DNA from: Botryococcus braunii
Taxonomy: Eukaryota > Chlorophyta > Trebouxiophyceae
Direction: 5' to 3'
Assembly (NCBI GenBank): GCA_002005505.1
Contig: KV908557.1
Coordinates: 204,122 to 267,455 of the forward strand
Length of the DNA stretch: 63,334 bases
The translations under genes were made by a program, and so were the position numbers. Of this stretch, positions 21,501-30,823 are shown piece after piece. The notes beneath the pieces are model-generated. The model was not told the origin of the DNA and made no database searches. It was given only the letters and a program-made list of their open reading frames with translations. Position 1 is the stretch's first letter. Every line of letters begins with the position of its first letter.

Positions 21501-23043
21501 ACCTCAGTGGGAGTTTTGGCAGCAGGCAATGCAAGAGGAGATGGAGTCTTTAGACACCCATGAGGTTATGCAGTATGTGGAAAGACCCCATGGGCAGAAA
21601 GTTATCCCTGTTCATTGGATTTTTTCTACAAAAAACGATGCACATGGGAATGTCACTCGGTTTAAAGCAAGATTGGTTGCCCAGGGTTGCAGACAGATTC
21701 CTGGTATAGATGTTGGTGAGGTTTTTGCACCTACCAGCAGCTATGGTGCTAGGAGAGCTGTGCTGGCAGTGGCTGCCACACAAAATCTTGAGATCCACCA
21801 AGTGGATATCAAGACAGCTTTTCTCAATGGGGAGTTGGAGGAAGAGGTCTATGTGACCCAACCACCAGGATTTGAGAATGGCAACACGAGAGTTGTGTGC
21901 AAGCTCAGGAAGGCACTCTACGGTCTTAAGCAAGCCCCATGGGCTTGGCACAAGACCTTGAGCGACAAGTTGAGCGTGATGGGGTATAGTGTGTGCAAGA
22001 GCGACGCTGGGGTATACATCAGGAGGGCCCCTGATGGTAATCTGTCGTTTATTCTTGTTTATGTCGATGATCTTCTCATAGTTGCCAGAGTGGTTGCAGA
22101 GATTGAGTGGGGGAAAGAGTTATTGAAGAAGGACTTCACCATCCATGATTTGGGAGAGGTGAATGATTTCCTGGGGTGTCAGGTCCTACGCAATAGAGTT
22201 CAGGGCACTATTTCCATGAGTTGCACACACAAGATTGATGCTCTTGTGGAGAAGTTTGGCGTTGCTGATGATGGACGTGGGGTTGATACCCCCATGTCCA
22301 AGGACTTCGTGGCTAGCAGCAGACCCGAGTCCTCAGATGGTATGTCACATGGGGCTGGTACCCCTCTGCCACCTGGTCATCGATACTGCGAGTTAATTGG
22401 ATCGTTACTGTACATAGCCAATACGACCCGGCCTGACATTTCTCAGGCTGTTGGAGTGTTGTCAAGGTATAGAATGACACCCACTACCTCACACTGGAAT
22501 GAGGCCATTCGAGTGCTGAAGTACTTGAGAGATACCAGAGAGTTAGCTCTTACTCTGGGTGGAAAGGGTCCTGAGCTAGAAGGCTATGTTGATGCCGACT
22601 ATGCTGGGGACCTGGACCACAGGTATTCCACCACTGGCTATGTTCTATCAGTCTATGGTAGTGCCGTGGTTTGGGGAAGCAAGAAGCAGAGCTCAGTTGC
22701 TACCTCAACTGTGCAAGCTGAGTTTATGGCAGCTGGCCATATTGTGAAGGAAGCCAACTGGCTAAGGGGCTTCTTGGAAGAGATAGGGGCTGCACCTTGG
22801 AGGGTCAAAATTTTCTGTGACAACCAAGGATGCATTTCTAATTTACGGAACCCCCTGTATTCCAAATTCACAAAGCACGTTGCAGTAAGCTTCCACTACG
22901 CTAGGGAAGCTATGGCACTTGGGCAGGTAGATATCCTCTATGTGGAATCTGCACGCAATGTGGCTGACATTATGACCAAGCCACTTGCCAAGCCCGTGTT
23001 TGTTGGTCATCGTGATTCACTAGGTTTGAGAAGATACACTTAA
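18583..23043 (+). CDS. Copia-A pol (zinc knuckle, protease, integrase, reverse transcriptase, RNase H)
   Basis: An uninterrupted frame to TAA at 23041; the same frame is open from 18271, but the part before about 18583 is the shadow of gag. Domains in order: zinc knuckle CHFCKAKGHFMTDC (about 18760-18800); protease WLIDSGASVHIV (about 19109-19145); integrase HHCC region (LWHARLGHPG ... CPKHCESC) and DDE core (HVDTVGP near 19760, RTDRGSEF near 19945, NGVAERMNR near 20050); a long acidic/Gln-rich linker with RERERE tracts; reverse transcriptase with catalytic YVDD at 22060-22071; RNase H (YVDADYAGDLD near 22585, then STVQAEF) and the terminal NVADIMTKPL. All catalytic motifs look intact. It is in -1 phase relative to gag. 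Confidence 0.95.
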   Translation, partial: WGVPGASSSAGAAPGVGAVPGVGAALPANEQPPAGPSATTFGGRGRGPGRARRPREELTCHFCKAKGHFMTDCGPLRQLQALHQNMQAASVGPAAYWGQGGPQSSPQAWWDHGSGRGGPPSSASSPGPPSAYNYPTSQHTFPGWHLPPPPPPSGEAMFISLNVLAPTSHGASSTSWLIDSGASVHIVNDLSLLHNPVMHRQPLPLHLATSDAKGGIIASGSVCLVNARHEVFWLHNVQCVPSAHTNLISVTGAIQDGASFLTDTAGGYTAMKGPEGWCGDITRARGLFFLEFVSPVRGQQVGCRHIDHMAEASHLRKGHVCSERSLWHARLGHPGASSMQRFSKEDLVTGINISLAPCSECPKHCESCIQGKHSRPPFPVSSRPAHHPLDRVHVDTVGPISPPAITGERYWVTVVDESSHQVASLPVKSKDCIPKAVIDLLRFWQTQRGTVVKCVRTDRGSEFLNQQFKEFCAQQGTKMESSAPYTPQQNGVAERMNRTLKERTRTLLVHAAADPSLWKEALETATLLYNVGPTSGRSLTPMELFFGVKPDVSVLRTFGCVAHVHIPSGQRSVFGPKTIPGMFTGYCPQSKAYRVYVGNGVWKESRDVSFIEHLRGAERVGLSKVQPGSVYDSRISPPLGSENLATPQAIPSAAPPTFWDEEDDHGVETLSTGAPGTSGLCAGDQSGDGTTAAHDQGNPTSLDSTVGTPEPSQHSWSVLEHMQNLARGGVETQSQVEKMQKVQEGLRMQGKSQIPLPPGTTLTREQRYVQRVARREHSDIPLHAPDPGQAIVSEPNMVGLPDMQGQVETVEAMFGADVRDESSGLDMPAVGEAGAQSQSLASHAYGVQADIVGAAQASLGSVPKCESRRERELLLPSALRKVRECKGAAHESRSQGERERLEKESDNPGSTAQSQHKVHNVPYSGNQGEREREGNSISKADSPAAPQHKVQSVPSVTLGKVHVPSNLREAQRSPQWEFWQQAMQEEMESLDTHEVMQYVERPHGQKVIPVHWIFSTKNDAHGNVTRFKARLVAQGCRQIPGIDVGEVFAPTSSYGARRAVLAVAATQNLEIHQVDIKTAFLNGELEEEVYVTQPPGFENGNTRVVCKLRKALYGLKQAPWAWHKTLSDKLSVMGYSVCKSDAGVYIRRAPDGNLSFILVYVDDLLIVARVVAEIEWGKELLKKDFTIHDLGEVNDFLGCQVLRNRVQGTISMSCTHKIDALVEKFGVADDGRGVDTPMSKDFVASSRPESSDGMSHGAGTPLPPGHRYCELIGSLLYIANTTRPDISQAVGVLSRYRMTPTTSHWNEAIRVLKYLRDTRELALTLGGKGPELEGYVDADYAGDLDHRYSTTGYVLSVYGSAVVWGSKKQSSVATSTVQAEFMAAGHIVKEANWLRGFLEEIGAAPWRVKIFCDNQGCISNLRNPLYSKFTKHVAVSFHYAREAMALGQVDILYVESARNVADIMTKPLAKPVFVGHRDSLGLRRYT

Positions 23044-23050
23044 AGCATGC

Positions 23051-23063
23051 AGGCAAGGGGAAG
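23051..23063 (+). promoter_or_regulatory. Copia-A polypurine tract
   Basis: AGGCAAGGGGAAG abuts the TG of the 3' LTR. The core CAAGGGGAAG is shared with Copia-B (37891-37900), and Copia-D has CCAAGGGGAAG. It primes plus-strand synthesis. Confidence 0.85.
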
Positions 23064-23757
23064 TGTTGAGTTCTGAACATTATTATTGAATGCCTTGTGC
23101 TTTAAGTGATCTTCATGTGTGCACTATTAGGATATGGGTCCATTGAGAACATAAGGTACCTTGAGACACGGCAGATTCTGGACGTTTTCGAACATAAGGT
23201 ACAATCCTATCTAGATCACACGTTTGTCGGATGAACTCTTAAGGCTGCCCCACCGGAGTGAATACCAACTGGTTGTGAAAGATGCTGGGCATCACCAGAT
23301 GCTAGTCTTGTCCGACAGTTGTGTGTGGCACTCAGCAGACAGTCGTACGGACTGTAGCTGGAGTAACTTCGTCTATTGACGACCTGTCGGCTTTGTACAG
23401 GTACGGTGCGGCAGTGTGTGTTGTATCATTGTTGCTATTGTGAGAGTGAACAAGCTTAGTGTACCCTGTAGTCACTCAAACAGATAAGGGACAGTGACTT
23501 CAGGGAGTATAGGCATGTACTTGAACGTAGCCGTCTAGAGCCTTATCTAGTGATTGCTTGATCGGTGCTTGTGTACAAGATAATGATGTAACGGAACTGG
23601 TTGTGAAAGATGCTGGGCATCACCAGATGCTAGTCTTGTCCGACAGTTGTGTGTGGCACTCAGCAGACAGTCGTACGGACTGTAGCTGGAGTAACTTCGT
23701 CTATTGACGACCTGTCTGCTTTGTACAGGGAAAGCCGATTGCCCATAACCTTTCACA
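23064..23757 (+). repeat. Copia-A 3' LTR (694 bp)
   Basis: Apparently identical to the 5' LTR, including the two 134-bp internal copies, the single mismatch between them, the donor-like GT and the TGTAA motif. It is followed by the target duplication GATCA. Confidence 0.95.
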
Positions 23758-26074
23758 GATCACCCGCATAGTCGGCATCGACATAACCCTCAAGAGGAGA
23801 TGTGCCCCCACCAAGCTGGAGTGCAAGATCCCGAGTGTCCTTCAAATACCGGACCACTCGAAGACCTTCTTGCATATGTGCAGTGGTAGGTGTGCCTCTA
23901 TACCGTGAAAGAACCCCTACCGCATGCGCAATATCAGGACGTGTGGTATTAGCTAAATACAGAAGAGAGCCAATCAGCTCACAGTAACGATGCCCGGGTT
24001 CCAAAGCAACCCCAGCCCCATCAATGGGATTGGACTGAGTGGAGTGACTGGTGTGCACAAATGATTTACTCATGGGGGTGTCATAGGCCCGTGTGTCACC
24101 ACTAAGTCCAAAACTGTCCACCAATGCATCTATCTTCAGCCCACTACTCATCCACATCAGCTTCCGCTCTCGATCTCGAACAATCTGACATCCCAGGAAA
24201 TCCTTGACTTTCCCAAGATCATGAATAGAGAACTCTTTTCCTATAGTCTCCTTAAAGGCCAATACACGTGGGAGAGCCTTTGACATGATCAGCATGTCGT
24301 CTACAAAGAGAACCAAATACACAGGATCTTCCCCTGGAACATTTGACATATAGATTCCTGCATCTGACATGCATGCAGTAAATCCATGTTTAGCCAGTGT
24401 GGCATCAAGCGTATGATACCAGGCACGTGGAGCTTGTTTGAGGCCGTACAGAGCCTTACGCAAGCGACACACTTGGGGACCACCATTGTGAAATCCTGGA
24501 GGTTGGGTAACGTATACCTCTTCCTCCAGATCCCCATTCAAAAAGGCCGTTTTTATATCGAGCTGATGAATTTCCATATCCTCAGCAGCTGCCTTACACA
24601 GAAGAACACGTCGAGCCCCAAAGCTACTGGTGGGTGCGAAGACTTCGTCCACATCAATACCCTGAATTTGACGACATCCTTGTGCAACAAGACGAGCTTT
24701 GTACCTTATAACATTACCATGGGCATCGACTTTTACAGAATAGATCCAGTGAACTGGGATGACTTTCTTTCCTCTGGGTCTTTCAGTGTACTCAAAGCAC
24801 TCATGAGCATCGAGAGAGTTCTTCTCCTCGATCATGGCTTGTTCCCAAAACACCCACTGATCAGACATTCGTGCCTCACGATAGTTACTTGGTACAGGAA
24901 TCTTGCTAAATCTCACTCCTGCAGGACTAGCAAGGCAAGCACGTAGAAAAGCAATACTGGCAGGTTCACTGGCATCCCCTCCTGAATCCGCGGTACGGAA
25001 CACACATGAAGGCATCTCCCCACTGGGTTCTGCCCCATCTTGCTCATGCAAAATGTCTCTAACAATCCTGGCAGATCCTGCCCATGGATTATCTGAGCTC
25101 TGCCTTGTGGCAGATGGCAGATTATCAAAGAATGCAACCTTGCCTCTGGATCTCATCTGACCCACTACTCTCCGTGCTTCCTGACTCCCGCTCTCATCTT
25201 CTCTCACAGCAGCAGCAGTTATCATCTCTTCATGTTCACATACCATCTCAGAATGGTCCACTGCGTCATGCACATTGCTAACTCGAAGTCGAGTTTCACG
25301 ATCAGATTCACATTTTGCATTAACAAGCCTCCCTACAGCCTCATCATGTACATGCATAGCAACAGCATTGTCATCGCTACACTGATCAACAGCACTTGAA
25401 TCACCCTCCACTGCAGAGTCAGTGTCAACTCCAGTACCCCTCCCAGTACATTCAGCTTCTCCTGCTTCCCCTACGTCTCCTGCTTCCCCTGGTTCCCTGG
25501 ACGTTGTAATCCCCCCTTCTTCTGTACTGGTGTCATCATGTACAGTGACGGTGGTAGGAGCTTCATCAGCAGCTTCGATCCCAGCCTGCTCTGTGATGTC
25601 ACCAGAATTGGGTTGCTCTTTACGAGCATTTCGTTGCTGCAGACGCTCTGCACGTGTCAAAGCTCCAGGCTGCAGCTGGAAACGTGCCGTACCACCAGGC
25701 CAGGGGAATGCGCCCGGGGTGCGTGAAGTTGGAGACTTGGCCAGTGGTACTGCCATGAGTCTAAGTCGGGATATGGTGCGAATCCCTCCACTGGTGGTTG
25801 GTGCAGAGGTCCCATGCCTGGTAGCAGCATGCATGCGCCTGGGCACCTCACTGACTCCAGGTGATTGGCTTGAGGATGCTGGACTGGGCGCAGTAGAACC
25901 AGGAGACCCCACTGGGGATGGCGCAACGGGGGCGCAGGGTGCAGTGAGGTTGGGGTGCCTAGTGCGCGCAGGGGGTGCACAAGGTGCGCGGGGTGCAGTG
26001 GGGTCTGGATGCAGTCGGGCAGTTTGAGGGCGAGCTGGGGAGGGTTCATCGTCCTCGCTACTGTTGTCCTCCAT
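23758..26074 (-). pseudogene. Copia-D pol fragment: linker, reverse transcriptase, RNase H start
   Basis: The first ATG (26074, MEDNSSEDDEPSP) is internal to the polyprotein, since the frame is open a few codons upstream. A long Pro/Thr/Glu-rich linker comes first (residues 1-390), with repeated GEAGEAE-like runs. Reverse transcriptase follows: VIPVHWIYSVK, QGCRQIQGIDVDEVFAPTSS, DIKTAFLNGDLEEEVYV, YGLKQAPRAW, catalytic FVDD, then LGCQIVRD and YCELIGSLLYLANTTRPDI. RNase H begins with YVDADYAGDL, where Copia-A is inserted. No internal stop is seen. The gene is dead only through truncation and insertion. Confidence 0.9.
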
Positions 26075-26100
26075 GGGAATTGTTGCCTCAGGAAGTACGG
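23758..26100 (-). mobile_element. Copia-D, upstream portion (linker, reverse transcriptase, RNase H start)
   Basis: The 5'-ward part of Copia-D, separated from its 3' part by Copia-A. It begins abruptly near 26075-26115 in the integrase-reverse transcriptase linker. The 5' LTR, gag, protease and integrase are missing, and plus-strand Copia-C sequence, also 5'-truncated, starts at the same junction. Confidence 0.8.
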
Positions 26101-27947
26101 ACGCTTTAGATCCAGAACCCTGTTACACAAGTGCTGCAAGTCCGCGCCCACTTAAGGGTGTTCCACAAGCGACTATCCATGAAATGAGTGGGGGGAGTGT
26201 CCCAGACCCCCAATTAGAACCTGGAGTAGACCAGGATGTGGTCCCTAAGCCTCCAGCAGGTGGTTTCAGCAGTAAATATCCAGTTAGGAATAGGAAAAAT
26301 GCAGAAACACATCCCTGGTGGTCTGGTGCACACACTACAGAAACCCAAACCTCTTTCCTTGGATATGTTCAAGTCCAAAAAGACACAATATATGTTGAAC
26401 CTGTCACTTACTTTCAAGCTATCAACTCTCCTGAAGCTGAAAAATGGTTGGATGCCATGAAAGATGAAATACAGTCTCTCTCTGCTCTTGGCACCTGGAC
26501 ATATGTGGAAGTTTCAGATGCACAACGCAAAAGGGCCCTCCCTGTCAAATGGGTCTACAAAATAAAGCTCACTGAAACAGGGGAGGTGGATAGATTTAAA
26601 GCAAGACTGGTAGCAAAGGGTTTCAAACAGATATATGGCATAGATTACACTGAAGTCTATGCCCCTGTGTCTAAACATACCACACTAAGGTACCTGTTGG
26701 CGAAGGCTGTGAACAGGGACATGCATGTGCATCAGATGGATGTCAGCCCAGCCTTCCTACATGGGAAATTAGCAGAGGAAATTTATGTGCAGCAATCAGA
26801 GGGTTTTCATGTAGGTGGACCCAATACTGTTTGCAAGCTGCACAAGGCCCTCTATGGGCTCAAGCAGGCGCCCAAGGCTTGGTATGACACTATCAGTCAT
26901 GTCCTTGTGAGTTCAGGTTTTACTATCTCAGATGCTGATCCATCCCTATTCATCCTGAACAAGTCAGAGGGGTCTGTAGTCTATCTTCTGCTGTATGTTG
27001 ATGACATACTATTACTATCACAGAGCATGTCTGTCATAACAGAAGTCAAATCACTTTTGTCCAGTCATTTCAGCATAAAGGACTTAGGGGAGGCAAAACA
27101 CTTTCTAGGCATGCAAATAAAACAAGAGAGAGATGCAAATGGTGCTTTGTTGTCAATTACACTCTCAAATGAGAAATTGATCAGTGACATGCTTGAGAGT
27201 TTCGATTTAAAAGGGGACAAGCCCAAATCTACTCCCCTCGATAGATCAATGAAACTTAAAAAGGGAGAAGGCAAACCACTTCCCCAAAACAACAGATATA
27301 GGGAATTGGTTGGGGGTGTTCTTTACTTGTCAAACACTACCAGACCAGACATTTCCTACTCTGCTTCTCTCCTAGCAAGATTCTCAAACTCCCCGACTTC
27401 TATTCACTGGGGGGCTGGGATTCATCTGCTCCAATATCTGTCGGGGACCAAGGAGTTAGGTCTCAAATGGGAAAGGAGCAAGGGAGGGATCATAGGATAT
27501 GTTGATTCAGACTTTGCAGGGGATCTGGATGGGTACAGATCCACCTCTGGTTTTATCTTCCTGTCTGATGGCACGGCTATCTCTTGGGGTAGCAAACTCC
27601 AAAAGCTGGCTGCCCTGTCAACTGTTGAGGCTGAATTCATAGCAATGAGCACTGGTGTCCAGGAGGCACTTTGGCTGTCCAAGTTGGTGCAGGATGTTGG
27701 AGAGGATCTGGGAGCTGCAGTCATACTCTCAGATAATACTGGAGCCCTGGCCAACATTAGAGGCATACCCATTTCACCCAGGACGAAGCACATTGGAGTC
27801 CGCTATCACAGAGTCAGGGGTGAAGTGGTCAAGGGGAACATTAATCCTCAATACATCCACACATCAGAAAATGTTGCTGATATGTTCACCAAAATTCTAC
27901 CAAAAGCCTCATTTGTTAAGTTCAGGGAGATGGCAGGAATGAAATGA
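26100..27947 (+). CDS. Copia-C reverse transcriptase and RNase H (5'-truncated)
   Basis: An open frame to TGA at 27945 with no internal stop. The start at 26064 lies in Copia-D sequence and is not real. Reverse transcriptase motifs: LPVKWVYKIKLTETG, RLVAKGFKQIYGIDYTE, HQMDVSPAFLHGKLAEEIYV, YGLKQAPKAWYD, catalytic YVDD, LGMQIKQERD, YRELVGGVLYLSNTTRPDI. RNase H: GYVDSDFAGDLDGYRS, STVEAEF, LSDNTGALANIRG, then ENVADMFTKIL near the end. It differs from the A/B/D families in having VDSDFAGDLD and LLLYVDD, the more usual copia forms. Confidence 0.9.
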   Translation, partial: DALDPEPCYTSAASPRPLKGVPQATIHEMSGGSVPDPQLEPGVDQDVVPKPPAGGFSSKYPVRNRKNAETHPWWSGAHTTETQTSFLGYVQVQKDTIYVEPVTYFQAINSPEAEKWLDAMKDEIQSLSALGTWTYVEVSDAQRKRALPVKWVYKIKLTETGEVDRFKARLVAKGFKQIYGIDYTEVYAPVSKHTTLRYLLAKAVNRDMHVHQMDVSPAFLHGKLAEEIYVQQSEGFHVGGPNTVCKLHKALYGLKQAPKAWYDTISHVLVSSGFTISDADPSLFILNKSEGSVVYLLLYVDDILLLSQSMSVITEVKSLLSSHFSIKDLGEAKHFLGMQIKQERDANGALLSITLSNEKLISDMLESFDLKGDKPKSTPLDRSMKLKKGEGKPLPQNNRYRELVGGVLYLSNTTRPDISYSASLLARFSNSPTSIHWGAGIHLLQYLSGTKELGLKWERSKGGIIGYVDSDFAGDLDGYRSTSGFIFLSDGTAISWGSKLQKLAALSTVEAEFIAMSTGVQEALWLSKLVQDVGEDLGAAVILSDNTGALANIRGIPISPRTKHIGVRYHRVRGEVVKGNINPQYIHTSENVADMFTKILPKASFVKFREMAGMK

Positions 27948-28229
27948 TTTTTTTTATTGTGCTTTTGACTATCAAGATAAATCAGACACCCTGCGCATCA
28001 TCAGATACTCCCCACCATAAACCCACCTTGAAGAAGGGGGAGGTGACACCGCACCCAATAAAAAAGAGGGGGGGTCATTTGGTGGCTGGATGTCAAGGGG
28101 TTAGTGGCTGACACGGTTTGGAGCACCGAGCCATTGCAACATCTGATGATTTTCTTGATGCTCATTAGCCTTAAAATGTTAACCAGTTAATGAATTGCAT
28201 AAAAGTTTCATACTTCACATGAGGGGAGG

Positions 28230-28994
28230 TGTTGGCAAAGACATCTTTTATTGGACATATAATGTCTTAGCATAAGTTGCATGTTCGTATGAACCTTAGT
28301 TTATGGCCCTACAATAATGAACAGTTATCTTACTTTGCAAAAATTGGGGTTTTCCGTAAAATCCGGAGGTTCTTAGAGATACGGATGTTTTAGGACGACA
28401 ACGGATGTTTCGGACTCTTGTTGATTCGGTCGATTTCGAAGTACGAGTCGATCGGCCACGTACAATAAACAATTGGCTGCAAAGTGTACTTGTTTTTAAG
28501 TACGATCGGTTATTTTGCGAATGAGTCGACGAGGCCGATCGACAAGGCGTAGAAGTATTTCTGTCCATAAGTGTCGACGGAGCTGATCGACTGGGCCGAT
28601 CGACGCGGCATATAGCATTCTGGCAAGTAGTATTCTGTCAATAGGAATCTGTTTTGCACGGAACAACGATTCTAGGTTGATAAAGGGGTAGAGACAGAGT
28701 CGTATCCTCAGACATTCGATTGCTGTCTCCGGTGCCTCAAGTCGGACCTCTGTATTTCCGTTTGGCACCGTCCTTTGCCTGCATTAACTCAGCTGTCGCT
28801 TGCTATGCATGTGTGTTTAGTTGTTTCGAGCTTTATTGTATAGTTTGATATATGTAATAGACATTCGATTGCTGTCTCCGGTGCCTCAAGTCGGACCTCT
28901 GTATTTCCGTTTGGCACCGTCCTTTGCCTGCATTAACTCAGCTGTCGCTTGCTATGCAGGAATCCTGAAACTGTTTTTGATTAAATTGACATCA
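28230..28994 (+). repeat. Copia-C 3' LTR (765 bp) with internal 101-bp duplication
   Basis: Begins TGTTGGCAAAG directly after the polypurine tract; the end at ACATCA is set by comparison with the minus-strand copy, also 765 bp. Direct copies at 28710-28810 and 28859-28959 differ only in the last base. TGTAA (28853-28857) precedes copy 2 by 1 nt. The donor-like site after copy 1 reads ATGTGT here but AGGTGC in the other Copia-C, so it has mutated in one of them. Confidence 0.88.
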
Positions 28995-29005
28995 AATAAT
29001 CGATT

Positions 29006-30320
29006 AGAAGCTGAATGTACTGGGAGGGGTACTGGAGTTGACACTGACTCTGCAGTGGAGGGTGACCTGGATGTTAAATTGTTCGAGATCGAGAGCGGAC
29101 GCTGATGTGGATGAGTAGTGGGCTGAAGATAGATGCATTGGTGGACAGTTTTGGAAGATTCACCGCAATACACTTGATGTCGTTTCCCGCGAGTGATGTC
29201 TTACTTTCCGGCTGGTGTTCACCATGACCTTGTGACCACGGGCAAAGGCGGAGGGTGAGGAGATTAGCTACCTCCTTCACTAGTAACTCCCCCGAAGCAC
29301 GCCTGACCCAGAAGCATGTACTACAGTGGGCGCTGCCTGAAAAGTAGTACAAAAGCTGGACCTCTGAAACGTCCAAGAGGAAGTGTTGTAGGTAATGACC
29401 TAGATCAGGTAATTACTTAGGGAGCATTACTGTTGGACTTATTCAGAGGTATTCTTCTGACTCATCCTAGGCAAAACAGTCGTGCATGCCAGGCTGCCCT
29501 GGACGGCACGACAGTGTTGTGCCTTAGGTGTAAACTACTGCATACGTCTCCCAGCTAGTCCTAGGAAAATGGCTGTGAAGCGACATAATTCCTTGACAGA
29601 CTTCAGTCTTCCTCACGTAACTTCACGTAGAGGTTAGGACAACTTTGCATTGACTCACACTCCATCGTGGCAATCAGTGGAATTTGTTTTTGGGACCGCG
29701 AATACGTATTCGAGGTCAGTCAAACTAATTCTTAGGCAGCCACATCAGTGTGTTTAGTTAGGTACATAATATGGGACCTTTAGTTTGTCTAGGACACATC
29801 ATACGTATTGAATTACCAATTAGGGACCTTTTGGAGTGGGATGTTTTGAGGGACTCGACTTTTATCGAGTCCCTTGGGCGCCAAACACGGTCAGGTATTT
29901 AATTGCTGGAGGCGACAGCCTCAGCATTCGTTTGGTTGGCCGAATCCTGAGCCACGGACTGGAAGTCCTGTCTGTTTGATGCAAATTGAAGCTTGCTCTT
30001 GCATATTTGATTTGTCTTTGAGACAGTCGTACTTGTTTTTTGGTTGCCGCAACGGAAGGCGCTCCTGTCGAACCTGTATCAGTCGCGCTAAAGGGTACGT
30101 TGTCATTATGACAGAGGATAGAATAGCATTAAGTATTTGATTTACACCGTATTTGCCATGTTGCTCATTGCTCTGTCTAAATCGTAATGCTTGGAGCAAT
30201 GGGTGTGTCGAGGTCTGACTTACGAAACCTCTACAGTGCATTGACAAATCCTTTGCGGACTTACAGGTATTAAATGTAGTTGCAATTTAACGAGATAATT
30301 CCTATGTGGTTAGATATTTT
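29006..30320 (+). mobile_element. E: internally deleted Copia-D family member
   Basis: Three short pieces of Copia-D coding sequence are joined on the plus strand: the linker (AECTGRGTGVDTDSAVEGD), a reverse transcriptase piece (MWMSS-LKIDALVDSFG region, 29070-29155), and the last residues of the polyprotein (IHRNTL-VVSRE, 29155-29203). Then come the family 3' UTR, polypurine tract (CCAAGAGGAAG, 29374-29384) and LTR. The 5' end is cut where Copia-C ends and the 3' end where B-prime begins. It is non-autonomous debris. Confidence 0.8.
29385..30320 (+). repeat. E: D-family LTR, 3'-truncated
   Basis: Begins TGTTGTAGGTAATGACC and matches the reverse complement of the Copia-D LTR through copy 1 (including the 108-bp intron-like segment), the donor-like ACAG|GTATTAA and part of the spacer up to about 30320. 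Copy 2 and the LTR end are missing. It carries the same two U3 hairpins with a few changes. Confidence 0.85.
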
Positions 30321-30823
30321 CGCGAGGTCTGGCCAAGTTTTTATGAGGAAAAGGCAAGGGGAAGTGTTATATTTTTGGGAGAGAGACAGGTGCCTTTCCC
30401 TTAGGAGACTAATAGTGGCCAGACCAGCTCTAATTAGGTGGCGGGATCAATCCTAGAATGAGTATTAGGTGGCAGAACCTAGAAGTTCTGCCGGGACCAA
30501 TCTAGACCAATTTCATTCTATTAGAGAGAATGAGGTAATCAGACGCGGTTTGCTAGGAAGGATATATGTCGCTGGCTCGAAAGGGCGAGTCACTTGATTG
30601 GAACGATAAAAGCACTTCGGGTGTTTGTCTCTTAACTGTTGCCAGTCAAGTCGTCTCACACAGTCGTCACTCCTTGTTTCTCGACACACAACAAGAGTGC
30701 CGCCGGACTAAACACCCTCGTGCCGGGTCATACAGGTAAACTGATGTTGTAGCACTGAATCCACAAGAACAATGGATTAGGAAGAGGTCTAGATAATGTG
30801 TATTAAGAGAGTGCTAATGTTTT
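30321..30823 (+). mobile_element. B-prime: 3' end and LTR of a B-family copia, interrupted by Copia-B
   Basis: The last codons of a polyprotein (GLAKFL-like) and a polypurine tract (GGCAAGGGGAAG) lead into an LTR starting TGTTATATTTTTGGG at 30365. It resembles the Copia-B LTR at perhaps 80-90 percent by eye and includes copy 1 followed by ACAG|GTAAAC (near 30735). Copia-B is inserted at 30823/30824. The LTR resumes at 38634 with TAGCTCATCGGACACTGG and reaches TGTAA at 38680-38684. Confidence 0.8.

Larger units (their letters stand above)
16747..23757 (+). mobile_element. Copia-A: complete copia retrotransposon
   Basis: A 7011-bp element with two 694-bp LTRs (16747-17440 and 23064-23757) that appear identical by eye, a primer-binding site, gag, pol, a polypurine tract and a perfect 5-bp target duplication GATCA (16742-16746 and 23758-23762). 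It is inserted in the RNase H region of Copia-D, in the opposite orientation. Identical LTRs and a nearly open coding region suggest very recent insertion. The only coding fault is a one-base phase change between gag and pol at a run of six G, which could be programmed frameshifting, a mutation or a sequencing error. Confidence 0.95.
26100..28994 (+). mobile_element. Copia-C (plus-strand copy), 5'-truncated
   Basis: Contains reverse transcriptase, RNase H, a 3' UTR of about 280 bp, a polypurine tract (CATGAGGGGAGG, 28218-28229) and the 3' LTR. gag, protease and integrase are missing. Its broken 5' end meets the broken 5' end of minus-strand Copia-D near 26075-26115. A second member of the family is at 38815-50322 on the minus strand. 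Confidence 0.88.

Noticed and set aside
24386..24946. A 186-codon plus-strand frame
   Set aside because: Antisense shadow of the Copia-D reverse transcriptase.
28296..28768. 90-codon frames that recur near 39041-39313
   Set aside because: They are readings of the two Copia-C LTRs; recurrence comes from LTR homology, not from a gene.
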